Source: Ciona intestinalis (Eukaryota > Chordata > Ascidiacea > Phlebobranchia > Cionidae). From it: a stretch of 64,000 bases of DNA. How positions within the stretch are numbered: the stretch's first letter is position 1; every line of letters begins with the position of its first letter. Below are positions 11,421 to 25,400 of this stretch, one piece after another. Both the position numbers and the translations under genes were made by a program. The stretch is taken from positions 205,165 to 269,164 of the forward strand of contig NW_004190347.2 of the NCBI RefSeq assembly GCF_000224145.3. The letters are read 5' to 3'. The notes beneath the pieces are model-generated. The model had not been told where the DNA came from. It was given only the letters and a program-made list of their open reading frames with translations, and did not search any database.

Positions 11421-11626
11421 TATATAGTAGGGTGACGGAAGACGGAACACATTTAAAGGCATAGAATATCTAAATATCCTAATCGTGTTTTAAACAATTA
11501 ACAACGGTCTATATGGCAGTCTTGAGGATATAGTTTTATAATTCTTTGAATTTTGTTTTGTTTACTACCAAATGTGATGAGAAAATAGAATGAAAAGGTG
11601 TCCCATCTTTTCCCTTCCAACTATAC
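11421..11626 (+). mobile_element. MITE, diverged
   Basis: TATATAGTAGGGTGACGGAAG left end; right end decayed to CCCTTCCAACTATA. Confidence 0.85.
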
Positions 11627-12127
11627 AATTTTAAATCAAACAATAGTTAAAAATAACTGCTTGCGCTACAACTAGAACATTTATTCACAGTTAATAAACC
11701 AGTAAATTCGTTGATTGCGTGCCTTCGGTTCCCATATCTTTTAAATCAGCAAATTTATATTTACTGAACAGTAAACCATAACTTTTGTTACGCCGAAAAT
11801 TAACAACATAAATGAATTTATATTGCAATCATAGTCTAGTATAGCCTTCATATACGTTTTGTCTATTAAAATTATACTAACACAGTTGCTTTAAACTTAC
11901 AGTTTGTCCGCCTAATTTAGCCACCGCCCATGTTCTAGCAATAAACCGGATTCTTTGCTATATAACTGCAGGGCATGTGGAAAATAACACATAAATTTCT
12001 TGTTTCTTGTCTGCGTTGTACGACAATCCAAGCAAGCTTTGTGTTCGGTTTCAACGTATCGGGTATTCTAATATTTGCTGCTTAAATTAACTATCGGTGT
12101 CAAAATACGCATTCAACACAAAAATGT

Positions 12128-12326
12128 ATGTAGTAGGGTGTGGGAAGATGAGACGCTTTTTCATTCTATTTTCTCGTCACAGTTGGTAGTAAACAAAAAA
12201 CATTCAAAGAATTATAAAACCATATCCTTACGACTCCCACATACTGTTGTTAATTGCTTAAAACAGGATCAGGATATTTGAATATTATGTACTTAAGATG
12301 TCCCGTCTTCCCCACCCTACTATATA
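12128..12326 (-). mobile_element. MITE, full length
   Basis: GTAGTAGGGTGTGGGAAGATG ... CCCCACCCTACTATATA. Confidence 0.9.
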
Positions 12327-12401
12327 TCATTAGGTTGATAGGATACTACTTCAAAATGCATTGAGTATTTATAGTATTATACCTTAAAGTTCCAAAGTAA
12401 T

Positions 12402-12597
12402 TATATAGTAGGGTGGGGGAAGATGGGACACTTTTAGCTCGTAATATTCAAATATCCTGATCGTGTTTTAAACAATTACCAACGGTCTATGGAAGCCGTG
12501 AGGATATGGATTAATAATTCTTTGAATGTTCACACTACCAAATGTGGGGAGAAAATCGAATGAAAAGGTGTCCCATCTTCCCCCACCCTACTGTATA
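12402..12597 (+). mobile_element. MITE, full length
   Basis: Opposite orientation to the copy 75 bp upstream; both ends close to consensus. Confidence 0.92.
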
Positions 12598-12994
12598 TTG
12601 TGACTTGTTTTTCATCCAAAGCTTCAACCACTTGTTGCGTTTGTGGATTTTTGTGTGATTTAATGCAACTTCACAAGTTAACACGCCTTATTTTGCCTTT
12701 GCTAATAACTGGCGTCGTGGCGCGATTGTGCCTTTTTCTCTTGTAACTTTTTTACACGAACCAATATTAGACAAAACGAGCAACTCTCGTTGTGGTCACA
12801 GCCATAGAGAGAAACACCTGTGGCTCTGGTTGTGGTGATATCGTGACCGTTGGTGTATTCTGTTTTGTTTTTGGAAAGACCGAGCCCCGCATGTCCGCGT
12901 GTCTTTTTTTCTAAAAAGTTTTCTTGCTGTTATTGTTTTTCTGTTATGCAATTGTGGTTAGTTTGTTGCCAATTAGGGGACATGTATATGAATT

Positions 12995-13215
12995 TATGTG
13001 TGTCAAATGAATAACACTTATTTAACAACAGCTAAGTTCAAAACACGGGTGTTCTGTTTTACACATCTCGTGTCGCTTTTGAGTTACCACATATTGGTGG
13101 GGGGTGGTTTTGTATGGATGACAATTTTACCTTAGAAACCACTGGAATCAAAGAGATACTGTTAAAGGCATTGCCCAAGTAAACATACGACTACAATGGT
13201 GGCAGCATCGAGCCA
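12995..13215 (-). mobile_element. Composite SINE, diverged, upstream of PWP1
   Basis: CACGGGTGTTCTGTTTTACAC tail unit and GCCACCATTGTAGTCGTATG body (reverse); no clear head. Confidence 0.68.
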
Positions 13216-13423
13216 CAGCGCAAAAATATTTATGCCTTCCTCCCCAATCAATGTTTACCTTTTAGAAGATTTCTATGTATTTTTTGCGTTTTCTATAAAA
13301 TAGGGTAATCCCCATTTATTTCCAAACTTTTGCACACGTGTGTTTTGTTTTTTAAAATTATGTTTAACTTGCCATCACAGATACCATAGTCAGCAATTGT
13401 TCATCTCATATTATTACGTCACA

Positions 13424-16400
13424 ATGGATATTGATGATGATGAAATAAAAGGTAGCAGCCAAATATTCTGCATGACATGGGTCCCAAAAAAAGCCGCCAA
13501 GAAAGTTCCAGACAGAATCCTTTTATCGACTGATGAATTAAAAAGCGTGTTGAATGTCAAGTAAGTTTGTGTATTCAGTCAGCAGGGTATGGCATGTACA
13601 TTGCAACTTTGTTTACAAACTTTTGGTTATGTACGCCATCATTTTTCCCACGCACGCCAATTAATTAAACACTGAAACAAAACTGTATCAAATTAAGTAA
13701 GATTTCCTATTGTGACTCGGAAATGTTTGTGCCTTGTATGCCGATTTTGTAACTTTCTCATTAGTCTATATAAACTGGGGGTTGTAAGTTCAAATAAAAA
13801 AGAAATTATAGCAAGTCTGTCGTATCCAGCTCCGTGGAAAAGTGGTTCCTCTACCCAAGAAGTTCCGGGTTATCGGCTTAACACCGATACTATCGTCATT
13901 AGACTCATTACTATGCAAGAGTAATACACATTCAGTTATTCATACTGTGCATTAAGTAACATGGTTTTACACCTCATGCCCAAGTTTGTATATTTTTTCC
14001 TAATATGTCCGACAAATCTTTTTGATTCCAGGAACCAAAATGAAGAAGATTCTGAATCCAGTGATGATGAAGATGTCATAGATGATGATGTCACAGATGA
14101 TGATGTCACAAATGATGATGTTAGAAATGATGATGTCACAAATGATGATGTCACAAATAATGATATCACGGATGATGATGATTTGAAAGAGTTCGACATG
14201 GATAATTATGATGATGAAAACGGTAAACTTGTGGTCAATATTGTTCCTATATGTTGTATCGGTTTACTTCAACGTGGGTTATCAATTATCACCTGTTTAA
14301 GCCTTACAGCAAACTTTTTCCTGTAGATCTGTTTGCACCAAATCAATTTTTCCAATACCTAAATTTTACAATTTATATGCAAGCTAAAAAAGTACAGATA
14401 ACAGGCAACATAATTATACTGTAACAAATTTATCATTGCTTTACAGACACTTTACAAGACGGTGGAATTTCTTCATTAGTCGTCTTCCCCACCAACGAGG
14501 ACGATCCTTATATTACAAAAAACATTAACGAAGATGTGAGTTGTATTTTTATTACTGTTTTATAAATATGAACAAAAACAAAGTTTTTAATTTTGGATGA
14601 GCTTAGACTAAATGTAAATAATTTTTAATCGTTAATTTTAAGCCTGCATTTCGAAACCTCTAATTCCTGTAACTTAGATAACTAATTGGCTGAGAATTAA
14701 AGCAATTTCGACGTCTTTTATGCTTTTCAACTGAAAATAATAACTTGATTTTATTAAATTTTGTTACAAATATTACTTAATATTATTCTCGCTAAATATT
14801 AATATTAGTCAAAGTTTTCTCGCTAAATTATAATATGACTCCGCATTATTTTTGCTAAATTTGAATATGAATCAGCATTTTTTCCGCTTAGTCAGAAGAT
14901 GAGAAAGAAGAAATGGAGGCATTAAATATTTGTGACGACGACAACTTACTCATCAATGCTCGTTGCGAAGCCGATTATAACTCTCTGGAGATTCATGGTG
15001 AGTTTAAACAATATTTGTATACCACAATACCTAAAACCGAAAATTTAAAAACGGGAAAAGACGGGTAGTAACGTCAAAACAACATTATTTTAAACAGCCT
15101 AAAACAGGAAAAGAAATTAATTTAACTTCCCCCCTCCAACTTTTTTGTCTTCTAGTTTACAACAAGAAAACACAAGATTTCTATGTCCACCACGACGTCC
15201 CACTCTCTGGTGCTCCCTTGTGCATGGAATGGTTGGATTTTGATCCCGGAAATTTGGAAGACGAGAAAACAAACGATAAAGGTGTGTTAGCATTGAGACA
15301 AGTGACAGTTTTCATTCTCCTTTATGTTACCATTGTATGTGTCCTTGGGCAAGACACTTACCCAGTGGTTGCTTATAGGTTGTCTGAATTGCAAGCCATA
15401 ACAATCACCCACAAAGTTCATACGTGGTAACTCGCAAGCGAGCTTGAGGTGTATGAAACAGAACACCTGACCGTGTTATAACAACTGTCGTTTCCCCGCC
15501 ATGCAAGGAAAAACAAATTAAATACGTGGTAACTCATAAGCGGGCATGAGGTGTATGAAACAGAACACCTATGTTTTAACGACTGTCGTTGCCCCGTCAC
15601 GGGAGGATAAATAAGTTACATACGTGGTAAAACATAAACTACATGAAATAATATGCAAACAGTATTAAGATTACTATAACATTATTACGAACTCAGGTAA
15701 CTTTTTTCCTATTCTATATGGGTGAGGTCGCAGAGCAAGGCATGCTATAATATCTGAGAGGTGACATTTATTTAGCCGTAGGTTAAATGCCTGAAATAAA
15801 TGCTAAAATGTAATAAATGGCTAAACAGGTAACTTTGTTGCTGTTGGAAACATCAACTCCCTTATTGAGGTTTGGGACTTAGATGTTTTAAATACACTGG
15901 AACCTGCGTTTGTACTTGGTGTGCCGCAGGTGAGTATGTTTAGTAGTCATGTTATGTTTCATGCTACCATAAGTATGTATGTTTAGTGCTAGTGTTCTGT
16001 TTTTAGGAATATTGAAAAAATAATGTTTTTGCCCAAATCATCATATGGTAGCATATTTACTGTTAATTAAGTTATGTTTTTTTAAACAATTTTAGTTGTG
16101 TTATTGGGATGTGAAAGCTCTTAACTCAAATTGATTGATATAGTTTTATAAGGTACTGTTTTCTAACTGTTCATTTATTGCTCTTCTGTTAACATGTATT
16201 TTAAGTAGTAATGTTATGTATATTTTTATTGAATAAAAATGGCATGCGAATTCTTTTTTTTGGTCTGATTTTATTTATTTTTGGATCTGCACTTTATGAA
16301 GAACTGAGTTGTACGTGTCCACGTGCCCATCCATTACAGTGTACGTGCCCATCCATTACAGTTCACTAACATACGTGCCCAAAAAAGCTTTACCAGTGTA

Positions 16401-19400
16401 CGTGCCCTTTCATTACTAAAATCAACACCTCTGCTGACAAACGTGGCCATTTATTACTGTCACCAACGTACGTGCTCAATAATTCTATACTAGTATTTGT
16501 GCCCTTTCATTACTGTCCACTAAAACACATGCTTACTGGGGTAAAATACGTTCCCAATAATACTCTACTAGTGTACGTGCTCATCATTACTGTCCACTAA
16601 CACACATGCTCAACAAAGCCAACTCTTGTTTCAACAGGAACATCACAGAAAGTTGCTTCGTTCGGGTGAGAGTAACTTCGGGCACACCGATGCTGTTCTG
16701 GACATTTCTTGGAACTCTAAATCAAGGTTTGTATTTTTTGGGAATAGGCCTGTTGTTTTTTTTATTTTTGTCTTAATATGACCATTGCTCCACTTATGTT
16801 TTTAGAACATTTTACCCTTACATTAAAAAGAAATTTCATTACTTGCATTTATATATTTATATTGGTAACCAGTGGCGCGGCCAGAAAAAAATAAGGGGGG
16901 GGTTTAATAAAAAAAAATTCAAGTTTTTTTTTTTCAATTCAAAAAAAAAAATTCAAGTTTTTTTTTATTTGTTTTTTAATTACTATTATTTTTTTTAATG
17001 GTTTAAAAGGGGGGGGGTCGCGACCCCCTAAACCCCCCTGGCTGCGCCACTGTTGGTAACTGAAGAATACCCGGTTCAATGGTTGTCACTGGTGGGCATA
17101 TACATGTATTCATGTCCTTGGGCAGGACACATCGGACATTGCTCCAAACCAGGGGTTACAAACAGCTAGGCGTCCGCCTAAGTCGGTGTAATGGTCCAAC
17201 TCTGGCTTAATTCTTAGGTTCAATGGCGTGCTTCGCTGTAGAACCACAGGCACATAGATAGAAATAATTTTTACGTGGTTTAACAAAAACCTATTTTAGT
17301 TTAGCTGTTCTTTTGGTGCTAATTTCTTTCTTGTTATTGTTTCCATTACTCTTTGTTACTTTGTTCAAAAAGATAAGTAAACTTAAAATTAACGATCATC
17401 AAATTATTTTTAGAAACAAATTGTTATCTGCGTCCGCTGACCACATGGTGGCACTATGGAACCTCGAAGTTGGGAAAGTGGAAAAGTTTTTCACGAGTCA
17501 TAAAGAAAAGGTAATGAGTCATTTTCTTTATTGGCTTTTTACATTGTTTTAAATCAGGTACAATGTTGTTGTTTTGTTTTTTTTTTTCCTATTTTAGTCA
17601 GGAGCTTGACAGGGGAGGAATTTTCTATTATTTTTTCTCATTTTCAGTTTTAGTCTATAATTCCTTTTGTGTGATAGCCAACTTCTAGTGTATTATTCGG
17701 AGATAAATAGATTTAAAAATAAATTACTTCTTTCTACCATAAATTTACTACAAGCCATTTTTTTTATTATTTATATTTAGAAAACTGTATACACAAATTG
17801 TACGAACACCTAATATTGCAACAAAAGTTGGGAAACATAATATGTATATATAGTTAGTGATATATCTTGTAATCATGCTTGGCTGGTAGTTTGGTGGTAA
17901 ATGACCATATTTCTTAGTTCAATGGCTTTAAAAGTTGGTTATTCTTTTTGTAAGTGTCATTACTACAAATACAAATGGGGTATTACTATTTACTATTTAA
18001 TCAAAACTTTCGGTTTATCGACTGTTTATTGTCAGGATTTCATTCTATGCTGTATTTGTATTCGAAACTTAAAATTTAAAATATTTAAAAGGTTGTAGTT
18101 TTGCCATGAAAGTGGCTCGCAGGGTAAAAAGAGGTAGGGTAAAAAGAAAGCTTTTAAATTTGTTGACTTGTAGGTGGTTTACAGTATAACAGCATTTAAA
18201 GATGACAATGTAAGTCTCTAGGTCATTTTAAACTGTCTACTTTGACTTTAGTTCATGCCTTTGAGTTGTTGAGTTGTCGTTAGTGGATTATCAAATAACA
18301 TAACAGTAAATCAAAACTTTCGGTTTATCGACTTTAGATATATAGTCATAATGACTTATATATATTGTCATTAATACAGCAGCTCATTACTTGTGTACTG
18401 TATTTAGACCATCATTGTCGCTTTTAAAACACAGGGGGAGCAGGGATAGTTAGACACGCATTCCTTTGAGATAAATTTGGTTCCAATGTTTTCTGATCAA
18501 TACAGTGCAGAAATTCTAGGGTATGTCAGACCACCCCGCCACCCCAGGTTTGGCGCCCTACACCATGTGTGGTGGTCAAACTTTGGCGATTAAATATCCA
18601 GAAAAAGTGATATAGCTTCCGAGATTGCTGTAAACTGCGTATTCCTTCGAGTTGTAAGTCTTCAGCCACACGGTGTCGCCACGTACCAGTTGTAGAATGA
18701 CACTCTGACTTTGCATCTCACGGTAACGAGACTTGCTTTCATTGTATACCATCACCTGGGGAGGGGGGAGATTAAGTTTAATTATCCGTCCTATGGGGGG
18801 GCAATTAATTATGGATTTCTTGTTTTTAGCACACAATGGGCATGAGGTCACATACAAAATGTGGTAGCTCGTAAGCAGGAACGAGATGTATAAAACAGAA
18901 CACGCGTGTTATGGCGACTGTTGCAAGGATAAATGAGTTACATTCATTCATTTACAAAGTAAAAGATTAAATTCATATTTATGTTAGGAAAATAACCTGG
19001 ATTGTGACTAAACAATTGTATTATGGCATCATAAGTTGCTTACTTGAAATAAATTGTCATTCTTCATGAGTGAGACAGAGAGTTTCTTCTTGGGGAATTT
19101 CCCGACAGTGAAACTGAAGTAATACACGCCGCTGGTCGGCGCTGTAAAGACTCCAGTTTCCCAATTAAAGGAATTCCCCACGTTTACAAATATTTTGTCG
19201 TAAGTGATCGTGACGTCATGAGAGGGATCTTTACCCGTGACGTCACCGCCAAACACGCTTCTTCGACAAGCCGCGGAGAAAGCGATCGCTGTTTGAGAAT
19301 TACCTACTGTGACGTCATTAACTTCCCTCGTAACGGTTGCTCGTTTTTTCTTGTTTGTTCCTCGTTTGTGACGTTTGTATCTTTTCGTCACGTCATTGAG

Positions 19401-22400
19401 CTCTAAAAATATTATTTTGAATAAACTGAATCGGTAACGTCACATTCACGATTAGGGTCACGAATTAATGACATCATAAATCAATGACGTCACACTCACC
19501 CGTGTTTTGCAACAAATGACCAGAGAAGGTTGTGACGTAAGAATGGGATCGTTGTCCGCTCACCCCGTATTGTTGACCGTCAGCCAACTTTAACCAAATC
19601 CTTGATTAAATATTTAATTAAGTCGTTGATTAGGTAAAATCAATATGTCTTTCGTTAGTTACAGTACTGCGGGGTAAGATGGTACACCTTTAGCCCATAA
19701 TACTCAAATATCCTGATCGTATTTTTAAAATTAACAACGGTCCATGGGAGTCGTGGCGATACGGTTTTATAATTCTTTGGATGCTCTTTGTTTACTACCA
19801 AATGGGACGAGAAAACAGATTAAAAATGTGTCCCATCTTCCGCCACCCTACTGTATATTCGGTTATATTCTTAGTGGGTGAGGTCATTGTCAAGCACCTG
19901 GGATTTGGGCGGAATTTGGCCCATTCGACCCACGATGTAGTGTTAACGCCGCTTAAAAGAACAAACAAAGAAATGTCTACTGTGAGCTGCGCTAAACAAC
20001 GCTTGGTGTAGATATTCCTTTGTTTAATTTTCTCATAAGAAAAACCGCAGTTCTATTTTAAATACGAATTTATCAACGAGAGTTCAACGGTATCGTAGAT
20101 TTGTATTTGGTCAGCTGTAATTAGGGTTCAAAGTCTGGCTTGAATGTTTGTTGTGTAAGTGTGTAAGGTGTGTGTCTTTTCAAATATAACTTAACTTATA
20201 TGAACACCTGTGAAAATGGGGGCAACCAATTTAAGTTATTGTTTTGTTGATACTTGGTAAAACTATATCCCTAATGATATTAATAAGTATCGGCAAAAAA
20301 AAATATTATGAAAGTGTCGGAAAAAGCCATTGTAGCTCTTTTATATAAAAACGCACACGATTATAACGCTAAAGGTGGTTGTACACAGTATCCGGCATGC
20401 GAAGTCGTAAAGTCGCAAACCCATTACCGAGTTCCGCATGCGGCAGCGAAATCCGGACAAAACGGACGAATTCCGGATACTGTGTACAGCCACCTTTACG
20501 CTGTTGGTTTGTAAAATATACGGCCAGAAAAGACCAAACCACTAAAAAGCTTTACTTTGTCGCCAAAACCGAAATAAAACAACAAAATTTAGGTCGGAGT
20601 CGAATTACAAGGTAACTTAATCTTTTGTTCGGTTTAAACAGCCCACAACTTCCCAAAGTATTTCTTTGCTGAGTTGTGAAACCAAATACAATTTACCTCG
20701 TTTTAATCAAAGTACTTAACCGACGAGTACTTTGGAAAATAAATAAATGACAGTAATGGGTAGTTAGGGCTGAAGAAATTACCATTAAGTGTCCAATGCG
20801 GTGGTATTATTGTACGTATAGCAGGGTGGGGGTGGACACCTTTAGCACATAATATCAAAATATCGTGATCGTGTTTTAAACAAATAACTTACCTGTCGTC
20901 TTGCTCAAGTTCAAGGATTAGATTTTGGTGTTGCACCCGGGGTTTTCCCCTCGTATGCCCGTCATACGCAAGTGCCTGAACTTCGAAATTATTTTTCATG
21001 AGCAGCAGCGACATCTTGCGGTGAGGTAATCCGCCCCCGCTGAACGTAATTTCATATGAGCCGAAAACTGGGGCGATAAATGTTCCTTGTTTTAAGTTGA
21101 AATGACCGCCAGTGTTCACGAACTCGTGGTCGAATGAAACTGCGGATTGCGTTTGCTTATGTCCTTTCAAATCTTGAGACCTTGCTACTGAAAACGCCAC
21201 CAATCCGACTTCGGGATTTATCTCGGCTCGTCTGCGGGAAATGTCACGTCCGTTGACCGCAGACGCGTGGATAAGTTCCCGGGCGAAAACCAGGCACACT
21301 GCAAATATTGCGTAAGGTCGTCTCATTGTAATGAAATACCTACACGTACACCATACTACCTATACACACAAAAACACAAAGGCATTTGAAAACCGCACAA
21401 ACTCATAAAAGGTCGTCGTACTTTATAGATTCTTAAAACTGTCGCTCATACACAATACACAAGTCCGCGGCAACCTCAGTGCCTATAAGTGCCAAGCTTA
21501 CGCCTTTGTAAATACGCTTACTCTAAAACACAAGTCTCATCCCTACAGCTACATCTTAAAACGCTAACTATTCAATAATATAACCTTGTACTTAGGTATG
21601 TACACTTCATGAACAAATAAAAGATACAACGTCACATACCTGTACTGTTACGTCACAGTCGTAATGACCTGACTTATAAATTCGCATAAAACACGATCGT
21701 ATAAATGTGGGGCCGCCGGTTTGAAATACGACTGTTACTCAGTTCAGTGATTAAATATAAATGACTCGTTGTTTGTCTGCTAGGTGTAGCAACCACACTT
21801 CTGTTGACCAAGATGGGACACTTTTTTTTTGCTTGCTCCATTTAGTAGTAAACAAAGAACATTCATTGAAATATAAAACCATATCCTCACGACTCCCATA
21901 AAACACGATCAGGATGTTTGGATATTATGTGCTAAAAGTGTCCCATCTTACCCCACCATACTATAAATATGTTTATACCCATAAGTTATTTAATGACATT
22001 TTTTTGTTTTTTTTTCCTAATTTTCTGCTACCGTAATCGAAGAGACAAATAAAAGTTATTATTATTATTATAGCTATGCGGTAATTCGATTTGAAATAGT
22101 TTAAAATCAGCGTAAACCTAACTTCGGCACTTTGCAATTATATTGTAGTTAAACAAATTGACATCGTAATTTTACTTTATTCTTCTCACTTGTTTAACTA
22201 CTATAGTAACTTGAGTGAAGCCCGCTACCTTAGCATTTACATTTAGTGTAGTACACAATAACCTGAAGTCATTTAAAAATTCGATTTTACACCTTAATGT
22301 GACCTATTTATATTCTTACTTTCTAAATTTTATAAAACCAAATTAATTTTTTTACCTAAACTGCAAAATATGATCTTAAAATATACACTACTACTGCTTT

Positions 22401-25400
22401 TCTAATATTAACTGCGTGCCGTAACTTAGGTAAAGTTATAGCTACCCCAATGCACCCTCGTATAACACACGCCCACGTCGTATTATTCCAATATGACTTT
22501 TCTGCGGTTGGCACTTTTGTGGACTCAGATAGTGACAAGGGGCCCTTTGTACGCAATGTTACGACTTCTCTTTTTCCACACAGGTGCAATGTTTGAGTTG
22601 GAAGCCTGACTCGACGAATTACCTCGTATCCGGCGCATTTGATGGGTGGGTGGCTTATGATTGTAGGGTTTTGGTGATTTAAGTATACTGGGGTTAGATT
22701 GTATCCTTTGAGCGCGTGACTTGGGGTGAAACGGTCTATTGTGTTTTGGGATTTAATTTCATTACCCTTGACAAATTGTTTGGCAGCGAGCATGAGGTGT
22801 ATGGCTACACCATATGTGCCTGGTGTATAAGAAGATACCCATGTTATAACTCCAAAGTGAGCATGAGGTGTATGAATACATCATGTGTGTCTGGTGTATA
22901 AGAAGATACCCATGTTATAACTCCAAAGTGAGCATGAGGTGTATGAATACATCATGTGTGTCTGGTGTATAAGAAGATACCCATGTTATAACTCCAAAGT
23001 GAGCATGAGGTGTATGAATACATCATGTGTGTCTGGTGTATAGAAATAGACCCATGTTATAACTTGACAGTGAGCATGAGGCGTATGAACACCGTATCTA
23101 TAGTGTTTTAAAAAAACAACTTAAATTTTACAGGCGTGTCGTAATCAATGACGTCAGAGGTCAAGGGTCATCCAAGTGGAAGTTCAAAGGTGAAATTGAA
23201 CGAGTGGTTTGGAACGTCACCGATCCTTCATATTTTGCGGTTTGTATGTTGAAATATAAACTAAATAATATACATGCGTTTATGTCACATTTTTATGTAT
23301 GACGTATATGAAGTTATAACTACTGTGTTACTTCAGCTACCAGGCATAACGTAATACTGTGTACCCTTTTCTGGTTAAAGGTTGCTGTACACAGTATCCG
23401 GAATTCGTCCGTTTTGTCTGTTTTGTCCGGATTTTGCTGCCGCATGCGGGATTTAAAAATGGGGTTGCATACGACTTCGCATGCCGGATACTGCGACAGC
23501 CACATTTAGACGGTAAAACAACGTTACTTTTACACCAAATTTTTCGCTTCGGCTGCAACTCGGCAAAACTACACCAGGGTTTGACGCAACGACGCTATGT
23601 ATGGTATAACATTGGACATAGTTATCGCTAATATACTAGAAGAGCCAAGAAATCTGTATTACGCTTATGTTATGCGTTAAAGCAGAAAGTTAACTAATTA
23701 ATTACTTATTGTTGTATCCGCAAAAAAATTAATTCAAGGTTAAACGTTACGAAAATAAAATCCAAACCACCTCACACGATACCGCGTATGAATATAATAG
23801 CAGTACCAACGCGTAGCGTAGTTTAGCGTCGCTATTTCTTTGCATTGTGACGTACATACGCGATAGTAACTGGAAAATAATTGATGTTTTAAATTCAACA
23901 AGTTTTAAGTTGCCGACGAACAAATATTGATCGAATTATTATAAGTTAAATAAAGATTCGGCGTTTTTTTATCTATTATGAAACTTTTTTCTAATTAGAA
24001 CTAGCCAAAGTTGGTCCATTACCCCCGACACAGCTGCAAAAAATTGAACAATTTTTCACCGTTTTTTTTCCGAGTAGACTAACATCTAACTTTCTTGACA
24101 TTATTTTTTTCTGCAACGGTTTATCGCGAACAGTTTCATCTAACTCTCCTCTAAAGAAAAATACTGAATTTCTTATACAGTAGGGTGGGGGAAGATGGGA
24201 CACCTTTTACCTCTATTTTCTCGCCCCGTTTAGTAGTAAACAAAGTACATTCAAGAAATTATAAAACTATATGCCCATGACTCCTATTGACCGTTAGTAA
24301 TCGTTTAAAACACGATCAGGATATTTAGATATTATGTTCTTCCCCCATCCTACTATACGTTTCTTACTAAAATCAAAAATTAAAAAAAATTAAAGATTAA
24401 AAATAAATTGTCTTGCTAAAAAATTTAAACTCTACGAGACTCGTGGCTAACCTTATTAATACATGACTAATATCTCTTTGTTACGTCACAAACAATATCC
24501 GAAACATCGCTGACCGCTGTAAAGACTATCAACAATCAAACAACCCCGGAAGCTACACTTCACCTCAATGGCATTCTAGTATTTTATTATGACGTCATGC
24601 ATGCTAGTGCCGACTATGACGTCATATAGTACCGTGGGGTAAGATGATACCGTTAGCACATAATATCTCATATAGGCTACGGTTATATAATTCTGTAAAT
24701 ATTCATTGTTTACTACCGAGTGGGACGATAAAAGAGAATAACAACACGAACCATCTTACCCCAATCTAGTGTACATACATGTGACGACTATGACGTCAAT
24801 ATACGCAGGAACAAACACGGTTTTCGAACACAAGCGCTAAAACCATCGATTTTCAATTTAACCTACTGACCTCAATTATGATTTCGCTTGCACGATTGTG
24901 ACGTAACACTGATTAGTTCCGAGCATAGTGACGTAACAAGCATGCTTTCCTGAGCGAACATCTAGGTCACTTATATGTTGGATTATAATTAATATTTCTG
25001 TCTTTTTACTATTACACCAGACATCTTACCACAGTACTATATATATTTATTATCTGTTCGGATGTGATAGCGAAAATGGGACGAAACACATGAACCGTCT
25101 TGCCCCACTAGCACTGTACGCCAAATAAATAATCATCGCAATATTACGTCACAGGCAAGCACTGATTCCGGAATGGTATACTATTGTGACGTCAGAGTAC
25201 CGAAGTCTTTGTTTCACTGGCGAGCTCACGAGAAAGCGATACCCTCGATGCTCATGACATCATCAGCGCTGACGTCATCACTCCTTTATACAGCGTCGAG
25301 TGATGGAAGATTGAAAATGTGGGATTTGAAAGGAAATATACCGAAGTTGATATATGAAAGGAATATGAAAATGGTGAATTAAATTAAGATGAACGGATGG

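Larger units (their letters stand above)
11627..13423. other. Spacer between tetraspan (minus) and PWP1 (plus) start codons
   Basis: Two MITEs and a degraded SINE. A possible minus-strand leader exon ends near 11903 at ACTGTAAGTTT with GTTATATAGC about 60 bp upstream, which would give the tetraspan gene a promoter near 11970 (weak). PWP1 has an acceptor-like CATCACAG at 13374-13381, 43 nt before its ATG. Confidence 0.35.

Noticed and set aside
13936..14199. 87-aa Ser/Thr-rich minus-strand ORF
   Set aside because: Antisense shadow of the acidic coding repeat in PWP1 exon 2.
22788..23095. Regularly spaced repeats that superficially resemble a CRISPR array
   Set aside because: Head-to-tail 71-bp units with no unique spacers, in a eukaryotic intron.
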